Positions 47,803 through 59,594 of a stretch of DNA of 64,000 nucleotides are shown in pieces. The DNA is from Rhizopus arrhizus (Eukaryota > Mucoromycota > Mucoromycetes > Mucorales > Rhizopodaceae), in NCBI GenBank assembly GCA_024220505.1, contig JAKZZE010000015.1, positions 62,001 to 126,000 of the forward strand, given 5' to 3'. The notes below the pieces were generated by a model. It saw nothing but the letters and a program-made list of their open reading frames with translations. It had not been told where the DNA came from and made no database searches. The position numbers were made by a program, and so were the translations under genes. The stretch's first letter is position 1; each line of letters begins with the position of its first letter.

Positions 47803-50800
47803 ATGGAAGAATTTAAAAAAGATGTTTTAAATAATCAGCAGGAAAATGTACGTCTTGATTTTTACGGTAGCCTTTTATATACTAAAAAAAAATGCATAGT
47901 CCGTTCCTTTGCAAGAATCCAAAAAGAAAAATCATAAAAGAAAACCCCGTACTAAAGTTGCAAAAGGACAAGAAAGACTTGAAGAGAAAGATGCGACTGA
48001 AATGAACGCTTCTCAACAAGGAAATGAAAAATCAGAAGCCAACATAAATGAAAAGGCCAAGAAAAAACGATCTCATTACAAAAAAAAAGCGAATAAAAGA
48101 GACGTAATTAGTTCTACCACGGTAGCGGGAAATGAAACAGAAAGTATCCCCGAAATATCAGTGGTTGGAAAGCAATCTGAAGAGATAGAAGTTTTTGACT
48201 ATGAGGAATTGGAAGAAGCATTAGGTGGTCCTGTAGAATTAGATAAACTCCCTTCTGTTTTCTTTGCACCTGACTTGACAACAAAATCTAAAAAAAAGAG
48301 GCCAGGGATGGAAAAGAGTCGGTCTGTGGAAAATGAAATAAAGCCAGACTTTGAGTCGAAAAAGAATTCTACTGCGGCTCAGGGTAAAGGTAACCAAATA
48401 GAAAATTTTGTGCAATATTTAATCCTTTTTTATTATAGGACGCTATAGTGCTGTTCCCCCACCAAAGGATTTAACTGTAGAGCGTAGAGGAAAATCGAAA
48501 AAATTTGGAAATCAAAGCAAACCAAAGATTTTTGAAAAAGTACAAAATCCAGAAGAAAGGTCGAAAAAGGTGGAAGAGGATCAGGCCAGGAAATCTGAAA
48601 AACAGTACAAAAAGAAGATTAGGAAAGACACAGAGAATGAGTTTAAGATTTCGACTCCTAGTGTAAAGTTACCAACCAAAAAGACAAGAAGTCTTTTGCT
48701 TCAGTAAAAGAGACAAATCAGAAATATAAGCAAATCACATTTGTAAAAGAGACGACTGACAAAGCACAACACAAGCCAGTACTTGTTGATGGAAATATTA
48801 AATTAAAGAGCAGCAGTTCAGCAGACAAAAGTACAAAGCAAGGATCAGTTGTAAAAGAATATTGTCACCCTTATGATGTCTTGAATGGCCGTAGAAATAG
48901 AATTCGGTTTGATCGATACTTAGATCCCAAAATATGTGAAAAGAAGATTAAAGAAAAGGACTCAAAGGTGTACATAGGAACGCTGCGGATTAACAAACGT
49001 AATCGCATCGATGCTTATGTAACTACTGACAAACTAGAATCAGATATCTTTATCTTTGGAATACGCGATCGTAATCGTGCTTTGGAAGGAGATACGGTCT
49101 ATGTTGAATTGGTTGATTTGGATAAAGTATGGGAGAAGAAGAAAGAAAATATGATTCGAAAGAGAGAACAAAAAAGCCAGGAAGAGATTGAAGTTGATGA
49201 GAAATCAAAACCCAAATATGCTGGTAAAGTGATTGCTGTGGCAAGTTCGCGTAAAGACCGTGTGTTTTCTGGTGTTATCACTATCTCCAGAAATGGAGCA
49301 ACTACATCCAACACAAATAACGATGACAACTCTATTGATAATGCTGCAGAAGAAGAGGATGTGATTGAAGATTTAGCTAATGCCGACGAAAATATTGAAA
49401 CAGTTGAACAAACGGATCATGACTCTCTTCAGCCAAAAGATATAAACAAAACTTCGTCCAAGGAAAAGAAAAATAATATCCGCATGGTTTGGTTTAAGCC
49501 AATTGATAAGCGTGTTCCTTTGATGGGCATTCCACTTAGGCTCGCTCCTCTCGATATTGTTGAGAATGAAGCAAAATATACAAACTTGCTTGTAGTCGTC
49601 AGAATTCAAAAATGGCCTATTGATTCACTAACCCCGTTGGGCGCCTTCGTTCGTGAATTGGGTCATATTGGCAATATTCCAGCAGAGACTGAAGCTATCT
49701 TATCAGACAATGGCATTTCAGAGATTCCTTTTAGCAAGAAAGCGCTAAAGGGATTACCTCCTACGCCTTGGTCAATTGAGCAAGCTGAGATTAATAAAAG
49801 ACGTGACTTACGTGATACTCGTATCTTTACTATTGATCCTGCTACAGCAAAAGGTATATAAAAACAAAACAACGAAAGCGTTTAGTGATTAACAAGTTTA
49901 TTCATAGATCTTGATGATGCAGTTCACGTAACAAAGTTAGATGAAAATGAATTTGAAGTTGGTGTTCATATTGCCGATGTTTCTCATTTTGTAAAACAGC
50001 ATACGGCTTTGGATCACGAAGCCTTTGATAGAGGAACAAGTACTTACCTTTGTGATCGCGTTATACCAATGTTACCTTCATTATTATGTGAAGAGCTTTG
50101 TAGTTTAAACCCTGGTGTTGACAGGTAATTTTTTTACTCATTTTTTGATCCATTTACTTACATTAGTAACATAGACTTGCCTTTTCCGTTATTTGGAAAA
50201 TGGATGGAGTAGGTAATATAAAAGAGACTTGGTTTGGCAAAACTGTTATTAGGTAGAAAGAAAGAGAAAGATGACAAAAATATACTAACACTAACTTTGT
50301 ATTATGTAGATCTTGTGCTAAACTATCATATGACGATGCTCAAAGTGTGATCGAAGGTAATGGATTACCTGAAAATGTCACAATCAAGGACCACAAGTCA
50401 GCAGAAGTAGAGCAAGATATTATTTACTTGTTTAACATGTCTAAGAAGATGCGAGAACGTCGATTTTCCAACGGTGCATTGTCCATTAACTCCATTCGAC
50501 TTTCTTTCAAATTGAATGAAGTGGGTGAACCCTATGAAGTTTCAATTTATGAACAAAAAGATGCGAACCGACTTATTGAAGAATTCATGCTGCGAGCCAA
50601 CATGAGTGTCGCTGAAAAGATTACTGAACACTATCCCAACGAAGCGCTTTTGCGTCAACATTCTCCTCCACATGAAAAGAGCTTGGTAAGTTTCTGTGCA
50701 TCCTGTCGTCATGCTCTTTCTCACATTTATTTATTTAGAATGAGTTTTTAAAAATTGCTGAAAATTTAGGATATAGCTTTGATAGTTCTAGTGCAGGCAG

Positions 50801-51623
50801 TCTTCAAGAATCGTTCAATGCGATTGAATCCGAGGATGCTAAAGCAGTACTGAAGCTCTTAGCGGTAAAGCCGATGCAGCGCGCTAAGTATTTTTGTACT
50901 GGATCTTATGAAACTACCAAATTTAGGCATTATGCATTAAATGTGCCTCTTTATACACATTTTACTTCACCTATTCGACGTTTTGCAGATATCATCGTTC
51001 ATCGACAATTAGAAGCAGCACTTTTGGGAAAGAAGACTTGCAGCTACAAAAAAGATGATGTTCAAAAGACAGCCTCGCATTGTAATGAACGAAAGGAAGG
51101 TGCAAAGAACTCTCAAGACATGAATCTCCAATTGTACCTCACTCACTACCTTTATAATTTGGAGAAAGAGACAGGCAAGCATGTTATTTGTACTGCTATT
51201 GTGACGCAAGTGTTGAAAGATGCTTTTGATATATTGGTACCTGAGTATGGGCTTGAGAAACGTATTCATATGGATTCGATACCAATTGAAAAATATGTAT
51301 ATGATGCAGCAAAGAATAGCCAATCAGTCTATTGGAAGGAAGGCATTGATTCAAGTTGGGAATGGGACCAAAAGCGAAGAAATGATGAAGATGCTGTTGT
51401 GCCTGTGGGTGAAATGATTGCTTTAGATAATGAAGAAGAGAAAGATGATTGTCAAATAGCACTTGTCAAAATTCCTGAAGAATTATTAGGAAAGAATGTA
51501 TTAGATGAAGAAAATAGAATGCAGAAATTTGATACATTTTCAAAATTAAATGTTCGAATTCAAGTGAATGTAGAAAGATCACCTCCTGTTGTAAACGTTT
51601 ACCCTATTAATCCTTTCATGTAA
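47803..51623 (+). CDS. Ssd1/Dis3L2-family RNB (RNase II-like) protein, with one-base frameshift
   Basis: This is an RNA-binding protein related to exoribonuclease Dis3L2 and fungal Ssd1/Sts5. Exons are 47803-47847, 47900-48383, 48439-49853, 49908-50124, 50175-50252, 50310-50685 and 50739-51623. The N-terminus is long, basic and disordered (residues 1-290). Cold-shock-type domains follow ([40 protein letters not shown]), which match Ssd1 best. The RNB domain has [60 protein letters not shown] and [19 protein letters not shown]. The acidic residues of the DxxxxxDxDD cluster are present, so catalysis may be retained. The frame breaks in the A run at 48,678-48,682: adding one A joins KLPTKK to [10 protein letters not shown] and gives 1,166 codons. 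No short intron repairs it. Confidence 0.93.
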
Positions 51624-51641
51624 AACTGTTCATCTTATTGT

Positions 51642-51643
<2 letters not shown>

Positions 51644-51681
<38 letters not shown>
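51644..51681. repeat. Poly-T tract
   Basis: A run of about 38 T directly after the Ssd1-like gene stop region. On the minus strand it is an A run 3' of the CENP-O gene. Length is probably variable. Confidence 0.85.
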
Positions 51682-51683
<2 letters not shown>

Positions 51684-51816
51684 AAAATAAAATAAAGGGT
51701 TAAAGCTTCGGCTTATAATGAAAAGATTAGTCTAAATCATAAAAAGAAAGAAAAAAGTGCATTAATTTCATATAAAAGTTTAGTTACAAAAAAAATGCTC
51801 TGAACCTGCCCCTTTC

Positions 51817-52859
51817 TTAAACCTCGATCCTTTGTAATATGCTCCGTAAAGTGTCTGCTAAATGATGAGATGTTAATAACAATTCTTCTGTTTCTTGATA
51901 TTCATTCAATGACACTGTTCCTCTTTCATCTGTCAATTTGACTTGTGTTGGATAAGCTGAGACCTTGTTAGCATAGTCCATAGAGATCAAGATAGGTCTC
52001 GTATGATGATTGATATGTGCCTTCATTTCAAAATGTGATTTCGCTTTGTTTTCTGTCAAAATTTTAATATCGTATTCTTTTGACAAGTTTGCAACCTCAT
52101 TGATTTGCTCTCTTCTTGATACATAAGCCTGTACACAGTCATGAATAATACGTATAAATGTCTATCTAATAGTATGAGTACTGTCATAATAATGTATTTG
52201 TAGTTTGTGAACCTCATAATTATTCGGTAAGAACTTCCTTTCTAAATCATTAACTGAAATAAAAGTAGGAATTGTATGCTTATCCACTTTGGACGGATTA
52301 CTTCTCAAGAACAATAGATAATATGGCTCCTTGTATGTCTTTCCATAAAATGTCTCTAATCTCACTCCAATATGTTTCTTTTTGAAACTAAAAGTAGTGC
52401 GTCCACTTAAACGGTGATAACTAATCAATTCTTGAATACAACTGGACTTTACTGCTTCTCTCATTTGCCGAAATATTTCTTGTTTTGCATTCGACATTTC
52501 TTTTTTAGCCACCACAGTTGGATCTATAAAAGCAAATAAGTAAACTTTATAACGAAACTTGTATTTTTTACCAGTGAATGCGTTTGTTAATTTTGAAACA
52601 ACCAAATAAGAAATATCTTCCTCTAAAAGTTCTTTTTTCAACTTTTTTTGTTTTTCAGTAGCTCTGACAACTATACATGATAAGTTTTTTGATTTTTAAA
52701 AGACTTTTCTTTGTTACGTCTTTCTTTTAGTAGTTTAATTTGTGCTTTCAATTTATCTGAATCGGTAGGAAGACTAATGTTTCATAAGTACGAGTAACAA
52801 ATAGTGTAGTGTTATAACGCTTACAAGGTGTCATTATCGTCAATAATCACGTCACTCAT
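51817..52859 (-). CDS. CENP-O/Mcm21-like inner kinetochore protein
   Basis: This is a candidate subunit of the COMA/CENP-O part of the constitutive centromere-associated network. Exons 52825-52859, 52718-52773, 52213-52670 and 51817-52161 give 297 codons. The start is ATG 52859 (MSDVIIDDND). A short coiled coil (KLKAQIKLLKERLVRATEKQ) precedes tandem RWD-like domains. Family-like blocks are RLSGRTTFSFKKKHIGVRLE, TFYGKTYKEPYYLLFLRS, HTIPTFISVNDLERKFLPNN and CVQAYVSRREQINEVANL, followed by PTQVKLTDERGTVSL near the end. The last intron has a GTTCAC donor; it removes an in-frame TAG and gives NNYETFIRIIHDCVQAYVSR. Assignment rests on the recalled CENP-O pattern, particularly the FIPL-like and AYVSRREQ blocks. 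It is moderately sure. Confidence 0.8.
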
Positions 52860-53493
52860 TTTCAAAGGAGAAGAGTATGAACAGTAAAATAAATATATAA
52901 AGAAAAAATACAAAATTAAATACAGCAAACATAGCAGCAGCCCTCCCCCCCCCCCCTTTTTTTTTTTTGCTTTTTGCCCTCAGTAGTGAAATTTGAACAT
53001 TTTCTATTAACATAGTGTACATAATGGTAGTAGATACATCTTTAATGATAAATGCTTTGGCTTTTGCTAGTTTATTTTTTAGCTAGTCATGATTACATGT
53101 CAGATGAAGATTACCTAGTTTCATTAAAAAAAATACGGATTTTCTCAGTCCAATCTACTGTTGGCTAGCCGTAACTCAACAGTAATTTTTTTTCAAAGTT
53201 TCTTTAGCATTTCTTTTGACAGATGATCTTTGGAAACACTTAAAAGACAAGGCACAGTTGGATCTTATGGGTCCATATATAGCTGATTTGTTGGCTGAAA
53301 TGCCAGGAAAATCCTTATGAAGCTTTTTGCAAGCATGCGCGATAGTATTAAGAACAAAGCTATGAATATAGAAAAATGGATACAGTCGAACCTATAGAAT
53401 TTGGCGTTTTCTTAAAAATAAATGGGCGCTCTTTCGCGAATTTCTATGTTACACACACTACGAACAATAATAAAACATTAAAGAACATTAATT
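52860..53493. other. Intergenic with C/T homopolymers and a possible orphan exon
   Basis: A run of about 14 C followed by about 10 T lies at 52,944-52,968. After a TTTGACAG acceptor-like site the plus strand from 53,222 to 53,320 reads DDLWKHLKDKAQLDLMGPYI then ADLLAEMPGKSL and a stop, which resembles a last exon. A matching first exon could be near 53,098 (ATG then SDEDYL), but the product is too small to name. Confidence 0.3.
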
Positions 53494-53990
53494 ATGCCTC
53501 CAAGCTCTACTAAACCTGATAATAATAACGACAATAACATGCATGGACTTAATAGTATCCTATCACAGGATGAAATTGATCACTTATTTTTTCATTTCGA
53601 GACCCATCGCAAATATCTGAGATGTCCTAATTGCGAGAAAAAGAGTATTTTCCGCCAAAACGACTCTAATGAATCTGAGCCTCCACAACGTATTTTCCGT
53701 TGTACTGGTTGCGGCAGCAGCTTCCGAGCCAAAATTATGTTAAACATTGTTAATTTTATGCAGCCTACTCCTGCAAACACACAAACATCAATGAATCCTG
53801 AATTTCCTGGATCTTTCCAAGAGATTACGTCATCACAAGTGACACAAACCGACAACAGTCAAAGTGATTCAGTCTTTCCTTAGCATGATCTAACTACTAA
53901 CAAAAGAATTAGCTTCTACAAGAACTGAAATTGAACAACTTCGAGCCCAGATAGCACATCTCCAGGAACAACTAAATCAACGAGTTCAAT
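53494..53990 (+). pseudogene. Truncated LINE ORF1-type zinc-ribbon protein
   Basis: An ATG at 53494 opens 129 codons: an asparagine-rich start, LSQDEIDHLFFHFETHRKYL, then a four-cysteine zinc ribbon (RCPNCEKKSIF and FRCTGCGSSF), and a Q/S/T-rich linker ending in a TAG at 53,881. A frame just beyond, with a leucine/glutamine heptad pattern (RTEIEQLRAQIAHLQEQLNQ), suggests that the coiled coil was lost by a frameshift. It aligns with the N-terminal half of the intact ORF1 at 55,096-56,196. The C-terminal RNA-binding domain is missing. Confidence 0.65.
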
Positions 53991-55095
53991 AAAAAGTGTA
54001 CCGGGTGTGTACCTAGTGTACCGAGTTGATACTTCACTGAAGTAAATAAAATTGAACTCGTAAATGAATTTTATTGGTTAAAACCAAATATCTATACAGT
54101 TTCTTAGTAATGCGAATTTTGTAGTTTTGGGTTTTTCTCTGACACATCAATAAAATGCTAATTACACGCAAAGAAGCAATATGTATGTACTTTTCCCAAG
54201 AATGCACTGACGAAAACTATAAAAAGTTTTCAAAAGATACAAGATTTTGGTGTCGATGTTGGTGGAATGGATGCTTGTTACTTGACATAGTCGGATTTTG
54301 GTCGAGAGTTGCCTTTGATTCCTTTTTGATTTTTAAAGCTTATTTTGTATTCAAAAGATGTTCCTTTTCATGGCGATTCTAATGGGGAGGTTTTCGGTGT
54401 GGTTGGATAACTCTAACAGACGTTATAAGGGGAAAGGAAAATGATCAGCTTCACCGTATCGGGAATTGAATAGATACACGTCAAAATTGGCCGACATTAT
54501 TTTTCTTATCTATTATTTCCTACCCTCACAGGATACATCAAGAAGACAATCTCTGGACGCATTATTCACCCAATGTGCCAGCATACTAAACAGAAAAGAA
54601 CACCATAAAAATCAACATGAAAACGAATACTCAATTGATACATTATTTACTTTATTTATCAAAAGCACCATAATCCTCTTTACTGTTGTATCCCAACATA
54701 CTTTAAACATGATTCATATTCAATTTATAAGAAATCAGAGTAGTAAATGATTTACAAAGATTTATTACAGTCTTTTCTCTATTATTCGGTCATAACCAAT
54801 TCCACTCCTTTGACTTAATACAAGTTGTTTTAATATAGCTTCTGATGCAATGAGACATAAATGAAAAATAAATAAATAAATAATTATAAACAGTCCACTT
54901 GCATAACCAGGAACAGGTCTTCATACTAAAATTTGTTCATACTAGATCTACAGCTATAATGAATTAAAGTATCTTGAAAAGGATATAAATACCAGATACA
55001 ATAATATTAAATAAAAATAGAACTTTTTTAAGTCTCGTTGAATTTTATAGTTTTTTTTTATTCTTATAACATAATGTCGGTATTTTGCTGTCTGT
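53991..55095. other. Spacer between two convergent ORF1-type genes
   Basis: About 1.1 kb with no recognised gene. Frames at 54,155-54,382 and 54,466-54,750 are open for 75 and 94 codons. The first is cysteine- and tryptophan-rich (RFWCRCWWNGCLL), the second is low-complexity. Neither matches anything I know. There is no reverse transcriptase (ORF2) sequence here for either neighbour. Confidence 0.4.
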
Positions 55096-56196
55096 TTATT
55101 GTTCGTGTTGATAGAGCTTCTTGTAAAAGTCGTTTGCTGATCCAGCCCTTTGAATAAAAGTATCGGGCAACGGCAAATTTGACTGGGCTCGAATGTATTG
55201 TAGAGCTCTTTCAATGCGGTTGCAGTAGTGCATAAAAGCAAGATATTCTCGCTCTGCAGAGGTGCGGTCAGCATATTTTAGATCACGATCACAAGGATTA
55301 AAGTCCTCTTTGATGGTTACTTTGAAGCGTTGTAGTTGTTGTCGTAGTTCGTCTTCGTAATCATTGTGGATCAAAAGGGCGACAATGTTACGATCAGGGT
55401 AATGTATGTCAATGATGCGGTTATTGTTAATATTCAATTTGCGTAAGCGAGAGCGGATCTGTCCAATAGGTACTCTAGCCTTCATAGGCAAGTAGATATA
55501 TTTAAATCCTTGGTTGGTAGAGGGTGGCTGTAACAGACGTGCAGCAGCTTCTTGTCGTTGAAGTCGTCTTTGGTTACGACTTGCAAATAGATTGTCCTTA
55601 ATACGTTGTATCTTAGCAGGTTCGTGCCAGGGAGCGGATTCGATGTTACTCATTTGGGTCGTAGCTTCGGGGTTTCGGCAAGGAGGTTGTTGATTTAAAC
55701 TGGGAAAGGGATCCGCAGTTTGAGTTTGCTGTAAAAGTTGTTGCTGGAGTTTATCAGTTTGAGAGCGAAGGCTATTAATTTCTTCTCTTGCCTGTTGAAG
55801 TTCTTGTGTCAAGCATTGGATTGTATCAAGGAGGGTTTGCAAGTCGTTTTGGCTGCTGTGAGTTGTTGGTGTGTGCGTATTGTTATTTTCTTGGAAAGAT
55901 CTAGTTTGTTCCATGTCTGTCGGTGCCTGAATTTGCGATTGTTCTTGACATGAATCGTGAATGATATGCTTCATTGATGCTGCCTGAAAGCATTTGCCAC
56001 AGCTAACGCAGCGGAACAGGAAGTGTGGTGGATCCGGCTTGGTAGAACCATGTCGTCGGAAGTGACCTTGTTGGTTACAGTTTGGGCATATTAAGCGTTT
56101 ACGCTCTTTACTAAAAGTTGAGAGAAGAGAATCAAGTTCCTCTATAGACAAAGGATGGTTTACTGATTCTCGAAGACTATTGAAGTCTGTAGGCAT
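55096..56196 (-). CDS. Intact LINE ORF1-type nucleic-acid-binding protein, no ORF2 attached
   Basis: This is a single uninterrupted frame of 366 codons from ATG 56196. Residues 33-74 form a zinc ribbon (RLICPNCNQQGHF and FRCVSCGKCF). A Q-rich linker follows, then a coiled coil at about 118-160 (LQTLLDTIQCLTQELQQARE, LRSQTDKLQQQLLQQ), and a C-terminal RNA-binding-like domain at about 225-345 (GFKYIYLPMKARVPIGQIRS, RIIDIHYPDRNIVALLIHND, KVTIKEDFNPCDRDL). The same GFKxIxxPxxxR...EDFNP arrangement occurs in the ORF1 relic at 32,890-33,692. In a complete LINE the ORF2 would follow at lower coordinates; none is there. It is either a recent 3'-truncated element or a retained ORF1 gene. Confidence 0.75.
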   Translation of the reverse strand: MPTDFNSLRESVNHPLSIEELDSLLSTFSKERKRLICPNCNQQGHFRRHGSTKPDPPHFLFRCVSCGKCFQAASMKHIIHDSCQEQSQIQAPTDMEQTRSFQENNNTHTPTTHSSQNDLQTLLDTIQCLTQELQQAREEINSLRSQTDKLQQQLLQQTQTADPFPSLNQQPPCRNPEATTQMSNIESAPWHEPAKIQRIKDNLFASRNQRRLQRQEAAARLLQPPSTNQGFKYIYLPMKARVPIGQIRSRLRKLNINNNRIIDIHYPDRNIVALLIHNDYEDELRQQLQRFKVTIKEDFNPCDRDLKYADRTSAEREYLAFMHYCNRIERALQYIRAQSNLPLPDTFIQRAGSANDFYKKLYQHEQ

Positions 56197-57115
56197 TGGT
56201 TGATGATAATAAATGTTGAATTGAAGTTGTAGCTGTTGTTTTGTAGCGTAAAAAATCTAAGACGAGTGTTGAATTGTTTTCCAAATATAGTAAAAGTTTA
56301 GGAAAGTGAAAAAACCTTGCAAAATAAAAAATTATTATCCCCTAGATCTTCGGTGACTTTTTCATTAGTATCTCGTAAACTATGATTCGCTGAGCTACTA
56401 CTAGCTCCGACACTGACAGAGTTGTCATTTGCTGATGAATTACTAACAACACCACTACGAGCAGCAGCAGCAACCTATCTTTTATGTTTGCACATGGGTG
56501 TAATTCGCCATCAACCATTAGTCAATAATGCCAATTTTCTTTACCAAAAACAACTTTTCAGCAATAAGCAACAATATAAGTCTAATATTCCTATAGCTTT
56601 ATCATATTGGAAAGAACAACTTTGCTCATGAGGTTCATGTTCGTCATTCGAATGTGTCCCATTAAGGAATTCCTAATGTAAAAAAGAAAAAAAAAAAAAG
56701 TGATGTTACACACTAGGCATGGCTATTATTTTTGTTGTTATAAACTTACGTTTGACCAGTGCTTGAAGTTTTTTTTTATCTTTTGCATCTTTGGCATTTA
56801 GTTTATTTCATGAAATAAAACTAGGAAAAAAAAAAAAAAAAAAAAAAAAAAAACGTTATTTTACTGCCTTTGTTTAGATGCCCAACTTTTTTTATTGCAA
56901 GTAAAAAAAAAGAAAGAAATACCCTTCATATCAAAGATATTGCACTCGAATAATAAAAGCTGTTCAGGCAATGCATAAATGATCTTTTGGGATATTATAA
57001 AAAGTAAACTAGATGGAAAGCAACTACTTTTGTTTTCTATTATAGATAGACATTGGACAAACGTAACAAAAGTAAAATAAGGCTATATAAAAAAGTACTT
57101 TTTTTTTTTGTTTTT

Positions 57116-57149
<34 letters not shown>

Positions 57150-57669
57150 ATTCTTTGTAAAAGGTAAGTTCTTAATATAATACATATTCTATTCCTGTTC
57201 TAATGGTGCTTGTACTTTAGTAAAATCACATTGATTGCTTTCTTAGTGTTCTAAATAGTTTTTTCTAAAGCCTCTTTCTCTGGATTATCGTTGCTTCTTT
57301 TACTTGTTGGTGTAAGCTTGACTCGTGTCTTCTTTTTTTGTCCTCATGGTTTATCTAAAGCAAGGTACTATTAGTTTTACTGCATATACTCCATAGCTAA
57401 TGATTATTATAGATAGCTGCTGATTTGCTTTGGCCTTTTTCTATCCCATTCTGGTTTTTGTTTCGATTCCTAAGTACTAATGTCTTTTCTTCTTTTGCTT
57501 TGAATGCTCCGTCCTTAAATCCTTGATTATATGGCATTCAAGAAAAAATCGGGTTTTTTGTTCCATTTTCCCCAGAAGGATAAAAAAGGAAATTCGAATT
57601 AGGGCATAAATGATAGGATCAACATAACAGAAACCTCCTTTTCTTTCTTCTTTTTTCTTGTATATAGAA
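56197..57669. other. Intergenic, with homopolymer tracts and GH47 upstream region
   Basis: There is no convincing gene. A plus-strand frame at 56,422-56,631 is open for about 70 codons without a known match. Runs of about 30 A lie at 56,823-56,853, and T then A runs at 57,101-57,147. The region just before 57,670 should be the promoter of the mannosidase gene. Confidence 0.4.
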
Positions 57670-59588
<1,919 letters not shown>

Positions 59589-59594
59589 AAATCA

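Noticed and set aside
52140..52215. In-frame TAG splitting the CENP-O-like gene into two genes
   Set aside because: A 51-base GT..AG intron covers the TAG, keeps frame and joins NNYE to TFIRIIHDCVQAYVSR as expected.
54155..54750. Two plus-strand frames (75 and 94 codons) between the ORF1-type genes
   Set aside because: No recognisable domain, no splice evidence, and composition in keeping with chance in AT-rich DNA. Not strong enough to call genes.
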